55,127 nt of DNA from CAYQQR01 sp964420035. GTDB lineage: Bacteria > Bacteroidota > Bacteroidia > Bacteroidales > SM23-62. The position numbers and the translations under genes are program-made. The notes under the pieces were generated by a model that saw nothing but the letters and a program-made list of their open reading frames with translations, was not told where the DNA came from and made no database searches. The number at the start of each line of letters is the position of its first letter. Position 1 is the stretch's first letter. The stretch covers positions 1 to 55,127 of the forward strand of contig CAYQQR010000027.1 in NCBI GenBank assembly GCA_964420035.1, written 5' to 3'. Shown here one piece after another: positions 17,460-26,301 of the stretch.

Positions 17460-19205
17460 CTAGGCATCATCAACAAATAATACCATCAAAGCAGCAATAA
17501 GCATGGACACCCCTCCCAAAGCAAGGGCCAGAATGGCCTGGTTATCAAAAATGGTCCGGACAAAAAACCCGAGTATGGCTGCTGCAGTTATCTGTGGTAT
17601 TACAATAAAGAAATTAAAGATCCCCATGTAGGTCCCCATCTTATGAGCCGGCAAAGCTCCTGTAAGTATTGCATACGGCATGGCCAGGATAGAGGCCCAG
17701 GCCAGTCCTATGCCCAACTCGAGAAAGAGCAACATACCGGGATCGGCAACCAGGTAGAAAAGTGCCAGACAAATGCCCCCAATGCTCAGGCTGAGGGCAT
17801 GGATGACCTTTCTGCTGAAACGCTTGGCCATCCACATGATCAGAAAGGCCATGATGGCGGCAAAACCGTTGTAGACGCCCATCAGGACCCCAACCCAATC
17901 GGCACCCCGGTTATACTCTTCCTGAATATGAATGAGACGGGCCCGCGTGATCCCGGGAAGGTTCAGCAGTTCGCCCTTCTTTTTATCGGTAAAGAATTTC
18001 ACTACCCGCATACTGGCCACCACGGGTTCTCCATTGTTAAATTTATCCCCGAAATACTCCAGGTCGGCTTTGACATCTTCGTAATTTCCAAAAAATTGAA
18101 GCCGGGAAGTGTCTTGTACCTGCTCCAAAGAAGAAACCAGTGCAGCATAAACGGCCGGATCGAGCCGCATGTCATATTTGGTACTGGTGACACCGGCCGT
18201 GGTATAGATCCACATGGAAAAAAGGGCAAACCAGGAAAAAAACTGCACGAAAGCGAGTTGCTTCATGGTCGCGGGCATCTTGTAGAGATCGTTCATCACC
18301 ACCACCAAACCGCTTTGGGTTTTCTTTTTCAGGGTGAGCCATCCTACCAGTATTTGAAGAAGGCCGAACAAAACCGTTCCTCCGAAGAATACCCCGAGAC
18401 CATAGTCCATGTATATGAAATAGTAAAAAACAACGAAGAGGGCCAGTCCGGCAAAAACCCAGATCCAGCCATTGTTCAAGAGACGGCCGGCCCTGATCTT
18501 TTTTTCATCATGCTCCCTGGCGATCCGTTCCTGCTCCTCCTGGCCCTCATCCCGGAAGGTCATCAATTCTTCAGGAGAATATTCCCTGGTCCGGACAACG
18601 GTCCAGAGCACCGCAAGGAAAAAAACGATCCCCCCCGTGTAGAAAGCGAACTTCACCGATGGTGCGATCTGCCCCTCTGCCTCGGCCGTATTGGGAACAT
18701 TCAACCAGTTGGTCATGATATAGGGCAAAGCCGATGCAATCACCGCACCGGTGCCGATGAAAAAACTCTGCATGGAAAAGCCCATGGTGCGCTGGCGGGC
18801 AGGAAGCATATCGCCCACGAAGGCCCTGAAGGGTTCCATGGAAATATTGATGGAAGCATCCATGATCCAAAGCATGCCCGCGGCGACCCAGAGCACCGGT
18901 GATTTGGGCATGATGAACAAAGCGATGGATGCCAGGATGGCACCCGCGAGAAAATAGGGTCGTCGCCTGCCCAGACGATTCCAGGTTCTGTCGCTCATGT
19001 GACCGATAATGGGCTGAACGATCAGCCCCGTAACGGGTGCCGCGATCCACAGAATGGGGATATTTTCAATACTGGCACCGAGGGTTTCAAAAATACGGCT
19101 GACATTAGCATTCTGAAGTGCAAAACCAAACTGGATCCCAAGAAATCCAAAACTCATGTTCCATACCTGCCAGAAGGATAAACGGGGTTTCTCTTTCATG
19201 ATCAA
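17460..19205 (-). CDS. MFS sugar (maltose-type) symporter
   Basis: A 581-residue inner membrane protein of the major facilitator superfamily, similar to the SLC45/GPH-type sucrose and maltose symporters. The first half shows SFWQVWNMSFGFLGIQFGFALQNANVSRIFETLG, then QPIIGHMSDRTWNRLGRRRPYFLAGA (the loop 2-3 motif) and DASINISMEPFRAFVGDMLP, all typical of the group. An insert of about 100 mostly hydrophilic residues (about 345-420) separates later helices. It is the first gene of the minus-strand unit with GH65 and GH13, so maltose or maltooligosaccharide import is inferred. ATG at 19205 was kept; a second ATG six bases on is equally good. Upstream are a promoter-like sequence and the shared operator element. 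Confidence 0.88.
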   Translation of the reverse strand: MIMKEKPRLSFWQVWNMSFGFLGIQFGFALQNANVSRIFETLGASIENIPILWIAAPVTGLIVQPIIGHMSDRTWNRLGRRRPYFLAGAILASIALFIMPKSPVLWVAAGMLWIMDASINISMEPFRAFVGDMLPARQRTMGFSMQSFFIGTGAVIASALPYIMTNWLNVPNTAEAEGQIAPSVKFAFYTGGIVFFLAVLWTVVRTREYSPEELMTFRDEGQEEQERIAREHDEKKIRAGRLLNNGWIWVFAGLALFVVFYYFIYMDYGLGVFFGGTVLFGLLQILVGWLTLKKKTQSGLVVVMNDLYKMPATMKQLAFVQFFSWFALFSMWIYTTAGVTSTKYDMRLDPAVYAALVSSLEQVQDTSRLQFFGNYEDVKADLEYFGDKFNNGEPVVASMRVVKFFTDKKKGELLNLPGITRARLIHIQEEYNRGADWVGVLMGVYNGFAAIMAFLIMWMAKRFSRKVIHALSLSIGGICLALFYLVADPGMLLFLELGIGLAWASILAMPYAILTGALPAHKMGTYMGIFNFFIVIPQITAAAILGFFVRTIFDNQAILALALGGVSMLIAALMVLFVDDA

Positions 19206-19221
19206 AGTTTGAGATATATAT

Positions 19222-19250
19222 CAAAAATAGCAGCTTTTCGATGCATTTAA
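19222..19250 (-). promoter_or_regulatory. Candidate promoter of the MFS-GH65-GH13 unit
   Basis: On the minus strand TATTTTTG (19229 to 19222) matches the Bacteroidota -7 box TAnnTTTG exactly. TTTA, about 18 bp further upstream, is a poor -33 box (consensus TTTG). Transcription would start only about 10 nt before the ATG at 19205, so the leader would be very short. Moderate to low confidence. Confidence 0.4.
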
Positions 19251-19318
19251 ACCCCGCGTTAACTTAAGACCGGACGTGTTTCAGAGAAATAAGGCCATGA
19301 AATTGCCGTTCAGTATAG

Positions 19319-19356
19319 AATGAAATCGTTTGCAGAAAAAAGCTTGAAAAAATTAA
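19319..19356 (-). promoter_or_regulatory. LacI-type operator element upstream of the MFS-GH65-GH13 unit
   Basis: TGAAATCGTTTGCA (19321-19334) fits the dyad TGNAANCGNNNNCA fully and is followed by a purine-rich stretch ending in ATTAA, as at 12468-12505. The two elements agree at 30 of 38 positions. It lies about 115 bp before the MFS start and about 90 bp upstream of the candidate promoter, further than a simple repressor site would be expected to lie. Confidence 0.65.
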
Positions 19357-19469
19357 TGTTCATGTCATTATTTTCTTTCGTAGAGGGTTCGGCCAAGCCT
19401 CTGATCTCAGCATCTGGTATTTGTCTTGAATTATTTCTAACTTGGAGAATCTCAAAATAATTTCAAGGT

Positions 19470-20207
19470 ATGTGGTGCAAAACATGGATGACTTTTCTGA
19501 TATTGTTCACGCTTGGAAAGCTTCATTCCCAGGTTGTTCCGGATGATTATGAAATTTCCGAAACCACGCGGGATTTTTATAATACATCCGGCAACGTGGT
19601 CTATACTTTTAACCTGAGCAAGGGAGAAACCAGGGGAAGCCCCATGATGTTCGAGGAATGGAAAAGCGGCGAGTTGTACTTTTCCACAAAAACCCGCAAA
19701 GGAAACCTGCGGCTGAACTATAATGCTTATACCGATGATATCTATTACAACAATTCGGATAACAAACGGGAATATATTGTCCTGGATAAGCAATATATCG
19801 ATTATATGGTACTGGAAACGGGAGATCCCGGGAAGTTAATGATTATGAGGAAAACCCTCCTTCCCAAGACCATGGAATATGTTTTTATGGAGGTCCTTTA
19901 TTCAGGAAAGCTTAACCTGTTCCTGCGCATCAGTAAAAGCTATTTCGAAGCCAATACCGGCCAGGGATACGCAACACGAACGTACAACGAGTATGTAAAA
20001 GATTATGAATATTACTTCTCCGGGACTGATTACATTGCCTACAAGTTAAAAACAAGGAAAAGACCATTCCTTAAAATATTTGGAGAAGACCAGGACCGTA
20101 TCGGGAACTATATGGAAGAAAACGACATCGATCTGAAAAAACAGGAAGACCTGATCAGGGTTTTCAGATACTATGATACGGTAATTGCGGACGAGCGGTC
20201 AGAATAA
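19470..20207 (+). CDS. Secreted protein of unknown function
   Basis: I do not recognise this 245-residue protein. It starts with a clear signal peptide (residues 1-21, WMTFLILFTLGKLHSQ) and the rest has no membrane segment or lipobox. The mature part is rich in Tyr, Asp and Lys with alternating hydrophobic residues, which suggests a beta-rich fold (for example GELYFSTKTRKGNLRLNYNAY, about 67-87). The last 50 residues are charged and probably helical. It reads divergently from the starch locus and converges on siaC with only 8 bp between the stops. Base composition and codon use look like those of its neighbours. A periplasmic or secreted location is all that can be said. Confidence 0.75.
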   Translation: MWCKTWMTFLILFTLGKLHSQVVPDDYEISETTRDFYNTSGNVVYTFNLSKGETRGSPMMFEEWKSGELYFSTKTRKGNLRLNYNAYTDDIYYNNSDNKREYIVLDKQYIDYMVLETGDPGKLMIMRKTLLPKTMEYVFMEVLYSGKLNLFLRISKSYFEANTGQGYATRTYNEYVKDYEYYFSGTDYIAYKLKTRKRPFLKIFGEDQDRIGNYMEENDIDLKKQEDLIRVFRYYDTVIADERSE

Positions 20208-20215
20208 GGTCGCTC

Positions 20216-20590
20216 CTATTCGGTCTCAATGAAATTGATCTTCATATTCAGTATGGAGGCATAATACTCCCCGCGTTCAAATATGTCATCGTCGCCCTCC
20301 TCGTAATACCAATTTACTTCGAGTTTTTTACCCAGGGCGGGAATTTCGCTAAGTTCCCTCAGTATCTGCAGGAGATATTTGGCCGAACCTGAATTAAAGT
20401 ATTCCAGCGCAACATCAACACGGGTTTCCGGTTTTGGGGCAGCCATATATTGAATCACCCATGCAAGCACAGGTTCGTAAAATTTTGATGCATCTTCGGG
20501 AATGGACCTGCCGGCAAATGCAATTCTTCCTTCGGGATCCAGGGTGATCCCGGGGGTCTTCCTGGAGGATTCAAGCTTAATCAGATCCAT
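20216..20590 (-). CDS. siaC: SiaC family (DUF1987) regulatory phosphoprotein
   Basis: A 124-residue cytoplasmic protein of the DUF1987/SiaC family, small partner-switch proteins phosphorylated by a SiaB-type kinase and dephosphorylated by a SiaA-type PP2C phosphatase. Family marks seen are TPGITLDPEGRIAFAGRSIPEDASKFYEPV (about 12-41) and the strand-turn DVALEYFNSGSAKYLLQIL (about 59-77). The phospho-site in Pseudomonas SiaC is a threonine in the equivalent YFNT turn; here it is Ser67 in YFNSGS. No siaB-type kinase gene is adjacent; the only PP2C-type phosphatase in the window is the SpoIIE protein at 42049-45462. It lies 39 bp downstream of tsaD on the same strand. The partners and output are unknown. 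Confidence 0.85.
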   Translation of the reverse strand: MDLIKLESSRKTPGITLDPEGRIAFAGRSIPEDASKFYEPVLAWVIQYMAAPKPETRVDVALEYFNSGSAKYLLQILRELSEIPALGKKLEVNWYYEEGDDDIFERGEYYASILNMKINFIETE

Positions 20591-20629
20591 TTAAGTTCTT
20601 CCTTTTATTCAATTACAATATAGTACTTT

Positions 20630-21658
20630 TCATTCGTATGGCCATCGGGCCAGGGGAGAAACCTCCTGACCCGAAAACTGCTTATTCAGATACTTGTAAT
20701 AGCCTGTTATCGCGATCATCGCAGCATTGTCGGTGGTGTATCTGAATTCCGGAATAAAAATCTTCCACAGATTCTCCTGTGCTTTGCGCAGGAGCGTCTT
20801 CCTCAGTCCGGAATTGGCAGATACACCTCCTGCCAGGGCTATTTGATTTATTTTCAGTTCCTTGGATGCTTTTTCCAATTTCTCAACCAGGATATCAATA
20901 ATGGTATGCTGCAACGAGGCACAGAGGTCGGCCTTGTGTTTTTCAACAAAATCCCGGTCCTCCTTTATTCTATCCCTTAAAAAGTAAAGAAAAGATGTTT
21001 TTAAACCACTGAAACTGTAATCATGCTTTTCAACCCTGGGCCGGGCAAATCCGAAGGCCCGTTCGTTACCTTCCTGAGCCAATTTATCGACGGCAGGACC
21101 GGCCGGATAGGGCAAACCGAGCAACTTTCCGCATTTATCAAATGCCTCCCCGGCAGCATCATCGATGGTTTGACCAATCACCTCCATATCGAGATGATCC
21201 CGGACCAGCACCAGCTGGGTATGTCCACCTGAAACCAACAGGCACAGAAAAGGAAATTCCGGTACCGGCCGGTTGTCCTTTTCCTTAATAAAATGAACCA
21301 ATATGTGTGCCTGCAGATGATTCACCTCGATCATGGGAATACCAAGCGACAGCGATAATCCTTTCGCGAAGGAGGTTCCGACAAGCAGGGAGCCCAAAAG
21401 ACCCGGACCCCGGGTAAAAGCAACGGCGTGTATATCTTTAATATCCAGGCCGGCACTTTTAAGTGCCTGATCAACAATGGGAATGATATTCTGCTGATGG
21501 GCACGCGAAGCAAGCTCAGGTACCACACCCCCGTACTCCCGGTGAACATCCTGGTTGGCGATAACACTAGACAGAATGCTTCTGTCGCTTAAAACTGCCG
21601 CGGCAGTGTCGTCACATGATGATTCTATGGCGAGAATATTAACCGGCATTAAATGCAA
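20630..21658 (-). CDS. tsaD: tRNA N6-adenosine threonylcarbamoyltransferase TsaD
   Basis: A 342-residue member of the Kae1/TsaD family, which with TsaB and TsaE transfers the threonylcarbamoyl group onto A37 of ANN-reading tRNAs. Features are ILAIESSCDDTAAAVL at the start, the metal-binding NHLQAHILVH (His114 and His118), LLVSGGHTQLVLV, GEAFDKCGKLLGLPYPAGP and the nucleotide-binding ALAGGVSANSGLR. Length is normal. The annotated ATG at 21658 gives MHLMPVNILAIES; the ATG nine bases later (MPVNIL...) is the more usual start. It is divergent from tamB with only a very short shared region, so the two promoters must overlap. Confidence 0.96.
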   Translation of the reverse strand: MHLMPVNILAIESSCDDTAAAVLSDRSILSSVIANQDVHREYGGVVPELASRAHQQNIIPIVDQALKSAGLDIKDIHAVAFTRGPGLLGSLLVGTSFAKGLSLSLGIPMIEVNHLQAHILVHFIKEKDNRPVPEFPFLCLLVSGGHTQLVLVRDHLDMEVIGQTIDDAAGEAFDKCGKLLGLPYPAGPAVDKLAQEGNERAFGFARPRVEKHDYSFSGLKTSFLYFLRDRIKEDRDFVEKHKADLCASLQHTIIDILVEKLEKASKELKINQIALAGGVSANSGLRKTLLRKAQENLWKIFIPEFRYTTDNAAMIAITGYYKYLNKQFSGQEVSPLARWPYE

Positions 21659-21746
21659 GAGTATGAGCTAATTTGAACTATTTTTATTTTTTTTACGTTC
21701 AGATTATAAAGGCAAAAATATTAAAAAAGTCCTGAAAATATTCCTT

Positions 21747-24700
21747 GTGTTCATCCTGGTGGTTATTGCCATACCCACCGCGGCATTTCTTTATCTTCAA
21801 AACAAAAGTGTCCAGAATAAGCTGGCCGATAAAATTTCCAGGGAACTTTCGGAAAAGCTGGAAACGGTAATGGATATTAAAACAGTAAGGATAAGCCTGC
21901 CCAACCGTATGGTTTTGACGGATATCTACCTGGAAGATCATCAGCAGGATACCTTGTTTTATGCCCAAAAAGTAACCCTTTCCCTGCGGAACTTCAGCAG
22001 AAAGAAGGGCAAACTGCAACTGCAAAGAGCCGCGGTTAATAAAGGACGTTTCAGGATATATATAGACTCGACCAATACCGCCAATATCAAATACCTTGTC
22101 CGGAATCTAAGAAAGAATGCAGATACGGTTCAAGGCAAATTCCAAGTAGGCATTAACCGGATTGCCTTGTCCAAAACACTGGTAACGGTTGAAAAATTCG
22201 AGAAGAAAGAAACGCCCTATGGCATCAATTTCACTGATCTGCGCCTGCAGGATATCGATATCCATGCCAATGATTTTGCCCTGGTCCATGATACGGTACA
22301 CATGGATATCAATTCCTTAAACTTCCATACACCGGAAGGATTTCAAATTAAAGATCTCCATTCCGGTTTCAGGATATCCAAAAGATGCCTGCTGTTTGAC
22401 GATACCCGTATCCTCACCGGGACCAGTAATATTAAAGCAAAAAATATACATTTCAGTTTTGAAGATTTCCAGGGCTTTAAAAAAGGATCCTTCAGGGATC
22501 ACGTGTACATGGATATTGACCTTGAATACAGCAATTTGTCCATGAGCGACCTGGCCTATTTTGTCTACCCTGTTGAAGGATTTGGCCTGGAGCTTGCACT
22601 CCGGGGTTATCTGTATGGTTATCTTAATTATCTGAAGCTCAAAGATCTTTGGCTGGGATATAATGATAACACGAGACTTGCAGGCGATCTTGATCTGATT
22701 GGCTTACCCGATATCAAGGAAACCTACATTTATTTTGACATCAATGAACTCCGGACCAGTGTTCATGATCTTGAATCGGTCAGGCTACCCTCCGGGGCAT
22801 ACATCCATTTCCCCGAAACCCTGGCTCCACTGGGCGCTTTCTCCTACCAGGGAACCTATACCGGTTATTACGACGATTTTGTGGCTTATGGAACCCTGAA
22901 CAGTGAAATGGGTATCATATCAACTGATATTTCCATTAAGCCGGATACTGCTGAGTACGTTAGATACCAGGGAGAAATTATCATGAAACGATTCGATCTG
23001 GGGAGCTTGCTTGATAACAGGGAACTATTCGGAAAACTATCTATGAATGCATCCCTCGTCGGTCTTAGTTCTCCCGCGGGCAATCACCTGGTCAATATGG
23101 ACGGAGCAATCAATTCTGTAGGTTTCAACGATTATGACTACAGAAACATATACCTGGCCGGGGATTTTTCCAATAAGATCTTTGATGGCTCATTTTCCAT
23201 TAATGATCCCAACCTCCGGATGGAATTTTTTGGCCGCATAGATTTTAGCGACAGCATACCTTTGATGAATTTTAATGCCAATGTAAACCATGTAAATCTG
23301 TACCCGCTGAATATCAGTAAAACAGAAGAAGACTACCGTGCCTCTTTCTTTTTAAAGGCAAATTTTGCAGGAGCGAACCTGGATGAACTGAACGGTGAAA
23401 TAGAATTGGTAAATTCGCTGTTCCGGAAAGAAGATGAGCAGATACAGGTTTATGGTATTAAGCTCATAGCAGACAATACAGGCGATATTCAAAGGCTTGT
23501 CCTGGAATCTGATCCTGTCGACGTGACCATTAAAGGGCAATACAGCTATGCGACCCTGGTTCCCTCGTTCAATCATATGGTGTACACCTATCTCCCAGCT
23601 CTCTACACTGACTCGCGGAGCTTCAGCGGGAAGCCGGAACACGGGACAAATAACTTCAGCTTTAAAATTGATCTGAAAAATACCCAACCCATCACCTCTT
23701 TCTTTATTCCTGTCCTTGAGATAGAAGACAGTGCAAAGATCTATGGAGCATACAATCCCAATGATACCCTGTTTGATTTCACGGCCACATTCTCAGGACT
23801 TACCTACAAAAACAACCATTGGGAACGCTTTTATTTCAATGCCCAGAGAACAGATTCTGCCTATTCTGTTATATCCGGCAGCGAGAAAATGACTTTCGCC
23901 AATAATCTCAGTCTTGAAAATCTCACAATGGAAAGTTCCGTACTGGAAGATAGTATTCACCTTATGCTGCGATGGAATAACTGGGATTCTGTTCTCTACA
24001 AAGGGGAAATCCAGAGCAGTTTGGAATGGTCCAGGCAAGAGCAGCAAAAACAACCTTCCGTTCTTATAACGCTCTTTCCCTCTGAAGCCATTGTCAGCAA
24101 TGTTCTCTGGGAACTGGATTCCGGGAAAATCGCCATCGACAGCAGCCGGATCCATTTTGACGGACTAAAGTTTCATAACAAAAACCAGCTATTTGCCCTG
24201 AACGGGATTATCTCCGAAGATAGTACAGAACAACTAGTGCTTCGGATGAACAATATGGAATTGTCCCATGTGAATTTTCTGATGGCGGAAAAGCATTTTA
24301 TTTTCGACGGGATCATCAGCGGTCAGGCCAGTCTGGCAGATTTTTACGGGACGCCTCTCTTCCTGTCGGAAACCGGTATCAAAGGACTGGAAATCAATGA
24401 CGAACCCATTGGCGATGCAAACATTACTGCACGTTGGCTGAACAAGCGCAGAGCCATTGATATCGATGTCCGGACCACGAGAGGACGGGTGGAAACCCTT
24501 GCACTGAACGGTATTTTTGATCCCTTCAATAAGGATATCGACCTGGACCTCGCCATTCGCAGTCTGCGCCTGCCTATGTTCAATCCGGTACTGGACCGGG
24601 TACTCACTGATATCAAAGGACTCATGAATGCCGGACTCAGTATTTCAGGAACGGCTTCTAAACCGCTCGTCAACGGGAGCGTCGAATTTCAGAAGACTTC

Positions 24701-26180
24701 TTTCCTGGTGGATTATCTCCAGACCCGCTATTCCTTCTCCAACCCGATCAATGTTGTAAATAACAAGCTGGAATTCTCAGATTTCCTGGTTTATGACGAC
24801 CGGGCCAACCAGGCGATTCTGAATGGAGTGGTGAAGAACACCTATTTGAAAAATTTTCTGTTCGACCTGCATTTGAATGCCGATCAGTTTCATTTTCTTG
24901 AAACCCGCCCCCCGGATAATGAGGACTATTACGGAACCGCCTTTGCATCGGGCATCATCCGGTTATCGGGCAACCCCGCGAACATCAACCTGAATATTTC
25001 GGCCAGGACCAACAGGAATACCCTTTTCTTTATACCCATTGGTGCCGGATCAGAGGTATCGGAGTATGATTTTGTCAAATTCATCAGTCCCGACGGCGAA
25101 ATACCTGAAACACAGGCAAGAACCCGTTCTGCCAATGTCAAGCGCCTTAACCTGAATTTTGACCTGGAGGTAACCCAGGATGCCGAGATCCAACTGATCT
25201 TTGATCCCAAAATGGGAGACATAATGAAAGCCAGGGGGAACGGCAACATCAACATGCAGGTTCAGCGGGATGAGCCTTTCCGGATGTTTGGCGAATATAC
25301 CATCCGGAATGGGGAATACCTCTTTACCCTGCAGAATGTGATCAACAAAAAACTGAAAGTACAACCGGGGGGAACCATCAATTTCAACGGCGAGCCGACG
25401 GATGCATTGATTGATATAGTGGCCATTTACTCGACCAAGGCGCCACTGACCAACCTAATCCCGGATGCCCCTGAACCCCTGCGAAAAAGGATCCCCGTTG
25501 AGTGCCAGATGATCATGACCGAAAAACTCGTAAACCCCATAATTAAATTAGATATCGACCTGCCAACAGCAGGACCGGAAGCCAGGAACCTGGTTAAAAA
25601 TGCCATAGCCACAGAAGAGGAACTGACGAAGCAATTCATTTCCCTCCTGGTGCTGCAAAACTTTTATACCAATCCTAACCTTTACGGGGGAGCCGTACCG
25701 GGTAACGGCGCAAGCTCAAGCGCATCGGTAGCCGGGGTAACCACCAGTGAACTATTATCGAACCAGCTCAGCAACTGGCTTTCTCAGATAAGTAATGAAT
25801 TTGACGTTGGGGTAAGTTACAGGCCCGGCACTGAGATATCCAGCGACGAAGTGGAAGTGGCCCTGTCGACCCAGTTGCTGAATGACAGAATATCCATCAG
25901 CGGTAACGTGGGGGTGGGTGGAAATCAGGTTACAACAACCACATCTGCAGCCCATACCCCCGGTACTACAAATATTGTGGGCGATTTCGATGTTGACTTT
26001 AAACTAACCGACGACGGGAAACTTTCACTTAAGGCCTTCAACAGGTCTAACGACAAGTTTATGTACGAGACCTCTCCATACACCCAGGGAGTGGGTGTAG
26101 TCTACAGGGAAGAATTCAACTCCGTGGGTGAGCTTTTTAACCGCTACTGGAATTCAATCTTCAGGGGGAAAAGGGACTAA
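21747..26180 (+). CDS. tamB: TamB / translocation and assembly module family protein
   Basis: A protein of about 1477 residues spanning the periplasm, inner membrane-anchored at its N-terminus. The family (AsmA/TamB-like, DUF490) forms long hydrophobic grooves linked to outer membrane assembly and lipid transport. The sequence shows an N-terminal membrane segment, then more than 1000 residues of repetitive beta strands, and the conserved TamB C-terminal domain (GGTINFNGEPTDALIDIVAIYSTKAPL, near residue 1210, through NEFDVGVSYRPG, near 1350). The start is uncertain: the frame is open from 21672 but has no ATG before 21747, where GTG falls inside the hydrophobic segment. Basic residues ideal for a membrane anchor (KGKNIKKVLK) are encoded just upstream, so the true start is probably near 21720 with a rare codon. 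Divergent from tsaD. Confidence 0.9.
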   Translation: MFILVVIAIPTAAFLYLQNKSVQNKLADKISRELSEKLETVMDIKTVRISLPNRMVLTDIYLEDHQQDTLFYAQKVTLSLRNFSRKKGKLQLQRAAVNKGRFRIYIDSTNTANIKYLVRNLRKNADTVQGKFQVGINRIALSKTLVTVEKFEKKETPYGINFTDLRLQDIDIHANDFALVHDTVHMDINSLNFHTPEGFQIKDLHSGFRISKRCLLFDDTRILTGTSNIKAKNIHFSFEDFQGFKKGSFRDHVYMDIDLEYSNLSMSDLAYFVYPVEGFGLELALRGYLYGYLNYLKLKDLWLGYNDNTRLAGDLDLIGLPDIKETYIYFDINELRTSVHDLESVRLPSGAYIHFPETLAPLGAFSYQGTYTGYYDDFVAYGTLNSEMGIISTDISIKPDTAEYVRYQGEIIMKRFDLGSLLDNRELFGKLSMNASLVGLSSPAGNHLVNMDGAINSVGFNDYDYRNIYLAGDFSNKIFDGSFSINDPNLRMEFFGRIDFSDSIPLMNFNANVNHVNLYPLNISKTEEDYRASFFLKANFAGANLDELNGEIELVNSLFRKEDEQIQVYGIKLIADNTGDIQRLVLESDPVDVTIKGQYSYATLVPSFNHMVYTYLPALYTDSRSFSGKPEHGTNNFSFKIDLKNTQPITSFFIPVLEIEDSAKIYGAYNPNDTLFDFTATFSGLTYKNNHWERFYFNAQRTDSAYSVISGSEKMTFANNLSLENLTMESSVLEDSIHLMLRWNNWDSVLYKGEIQSSLEWSRQEQQKQPSVLITLFPSEAIVSNVLWELDSGKIAIDSSRIHFDGLKFHNKNQLFALNGIISEDSTEQLVLRMNNMELSHVNFLMAEKHFIFDGIISGQASLADFYGTPLFLSETGIKGLEINDEPIGDANITARWLNKRRAIDIDVRTTRGRVETLALNGIFDPFNKDIDLDLAIRSLRLPMFNPVLDRVLTDIKGLMNAGLSISGTASKPLVNGSVEFQKTSFLVDYLQTRYSFSNPINVVNNKLEFSDFLVYDDRANQAILNGVVKNTYLKNFLFDLHLNADQFHFLETRPPDNEDYYGTAFASGIIRLSGNPANINLNISARTNRNTLFFIPIGAGSEVSEYDFVKFISPDGEIPETQARTRSANVKRLNLNFDLEVTQDAEIQLIFDPKMGDIMKARGNGNINMQVQRDEPFRMFGEYTIRNGEYLFTLQNVINKKLKVQPGGTINFNGEPTDALIDIVAIYSTKAPLTNLIPDAPEPLRKRIPVECQMIMTEKLVNPIIKLDIDLPTAGPEARNLVKNAIATEEELTKQFISLLVLQNFYTNPNLYGGAVPGNGASSSASVAGVTTSELLSNQLSNWLSQISNEFDVGVSYRPGTEISSDEVEVALSTQLLNDRISISGNVGVGGNQVTTTTSAAHTPGTTNIVGDFDVDFKLTDDGKLSLKAFNRSNDKFMYETSPYTQGVGVVYREEFNSVGELFNRYWNSIFRGKRD

Positions 26181-26301
26181 TGGACTTTTGCCCTGCATCC
26201 TGCTGGCATGAATATTGTTGATAAACCCTTGTACCGGGGTTCATAATATTTAATTTGAACAAGCGTTTTTTTATAACTTAGCCCAAACCTTAGTTATCAT
26301 T

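Noticed and set aside
17643..18902. 419-codon plus-strand frame within the MFS sugar importer
   Set aside because: Antisense shadow of a hydrophobic protein; the translation is rich in His, Gly and Pro with no fold signature.
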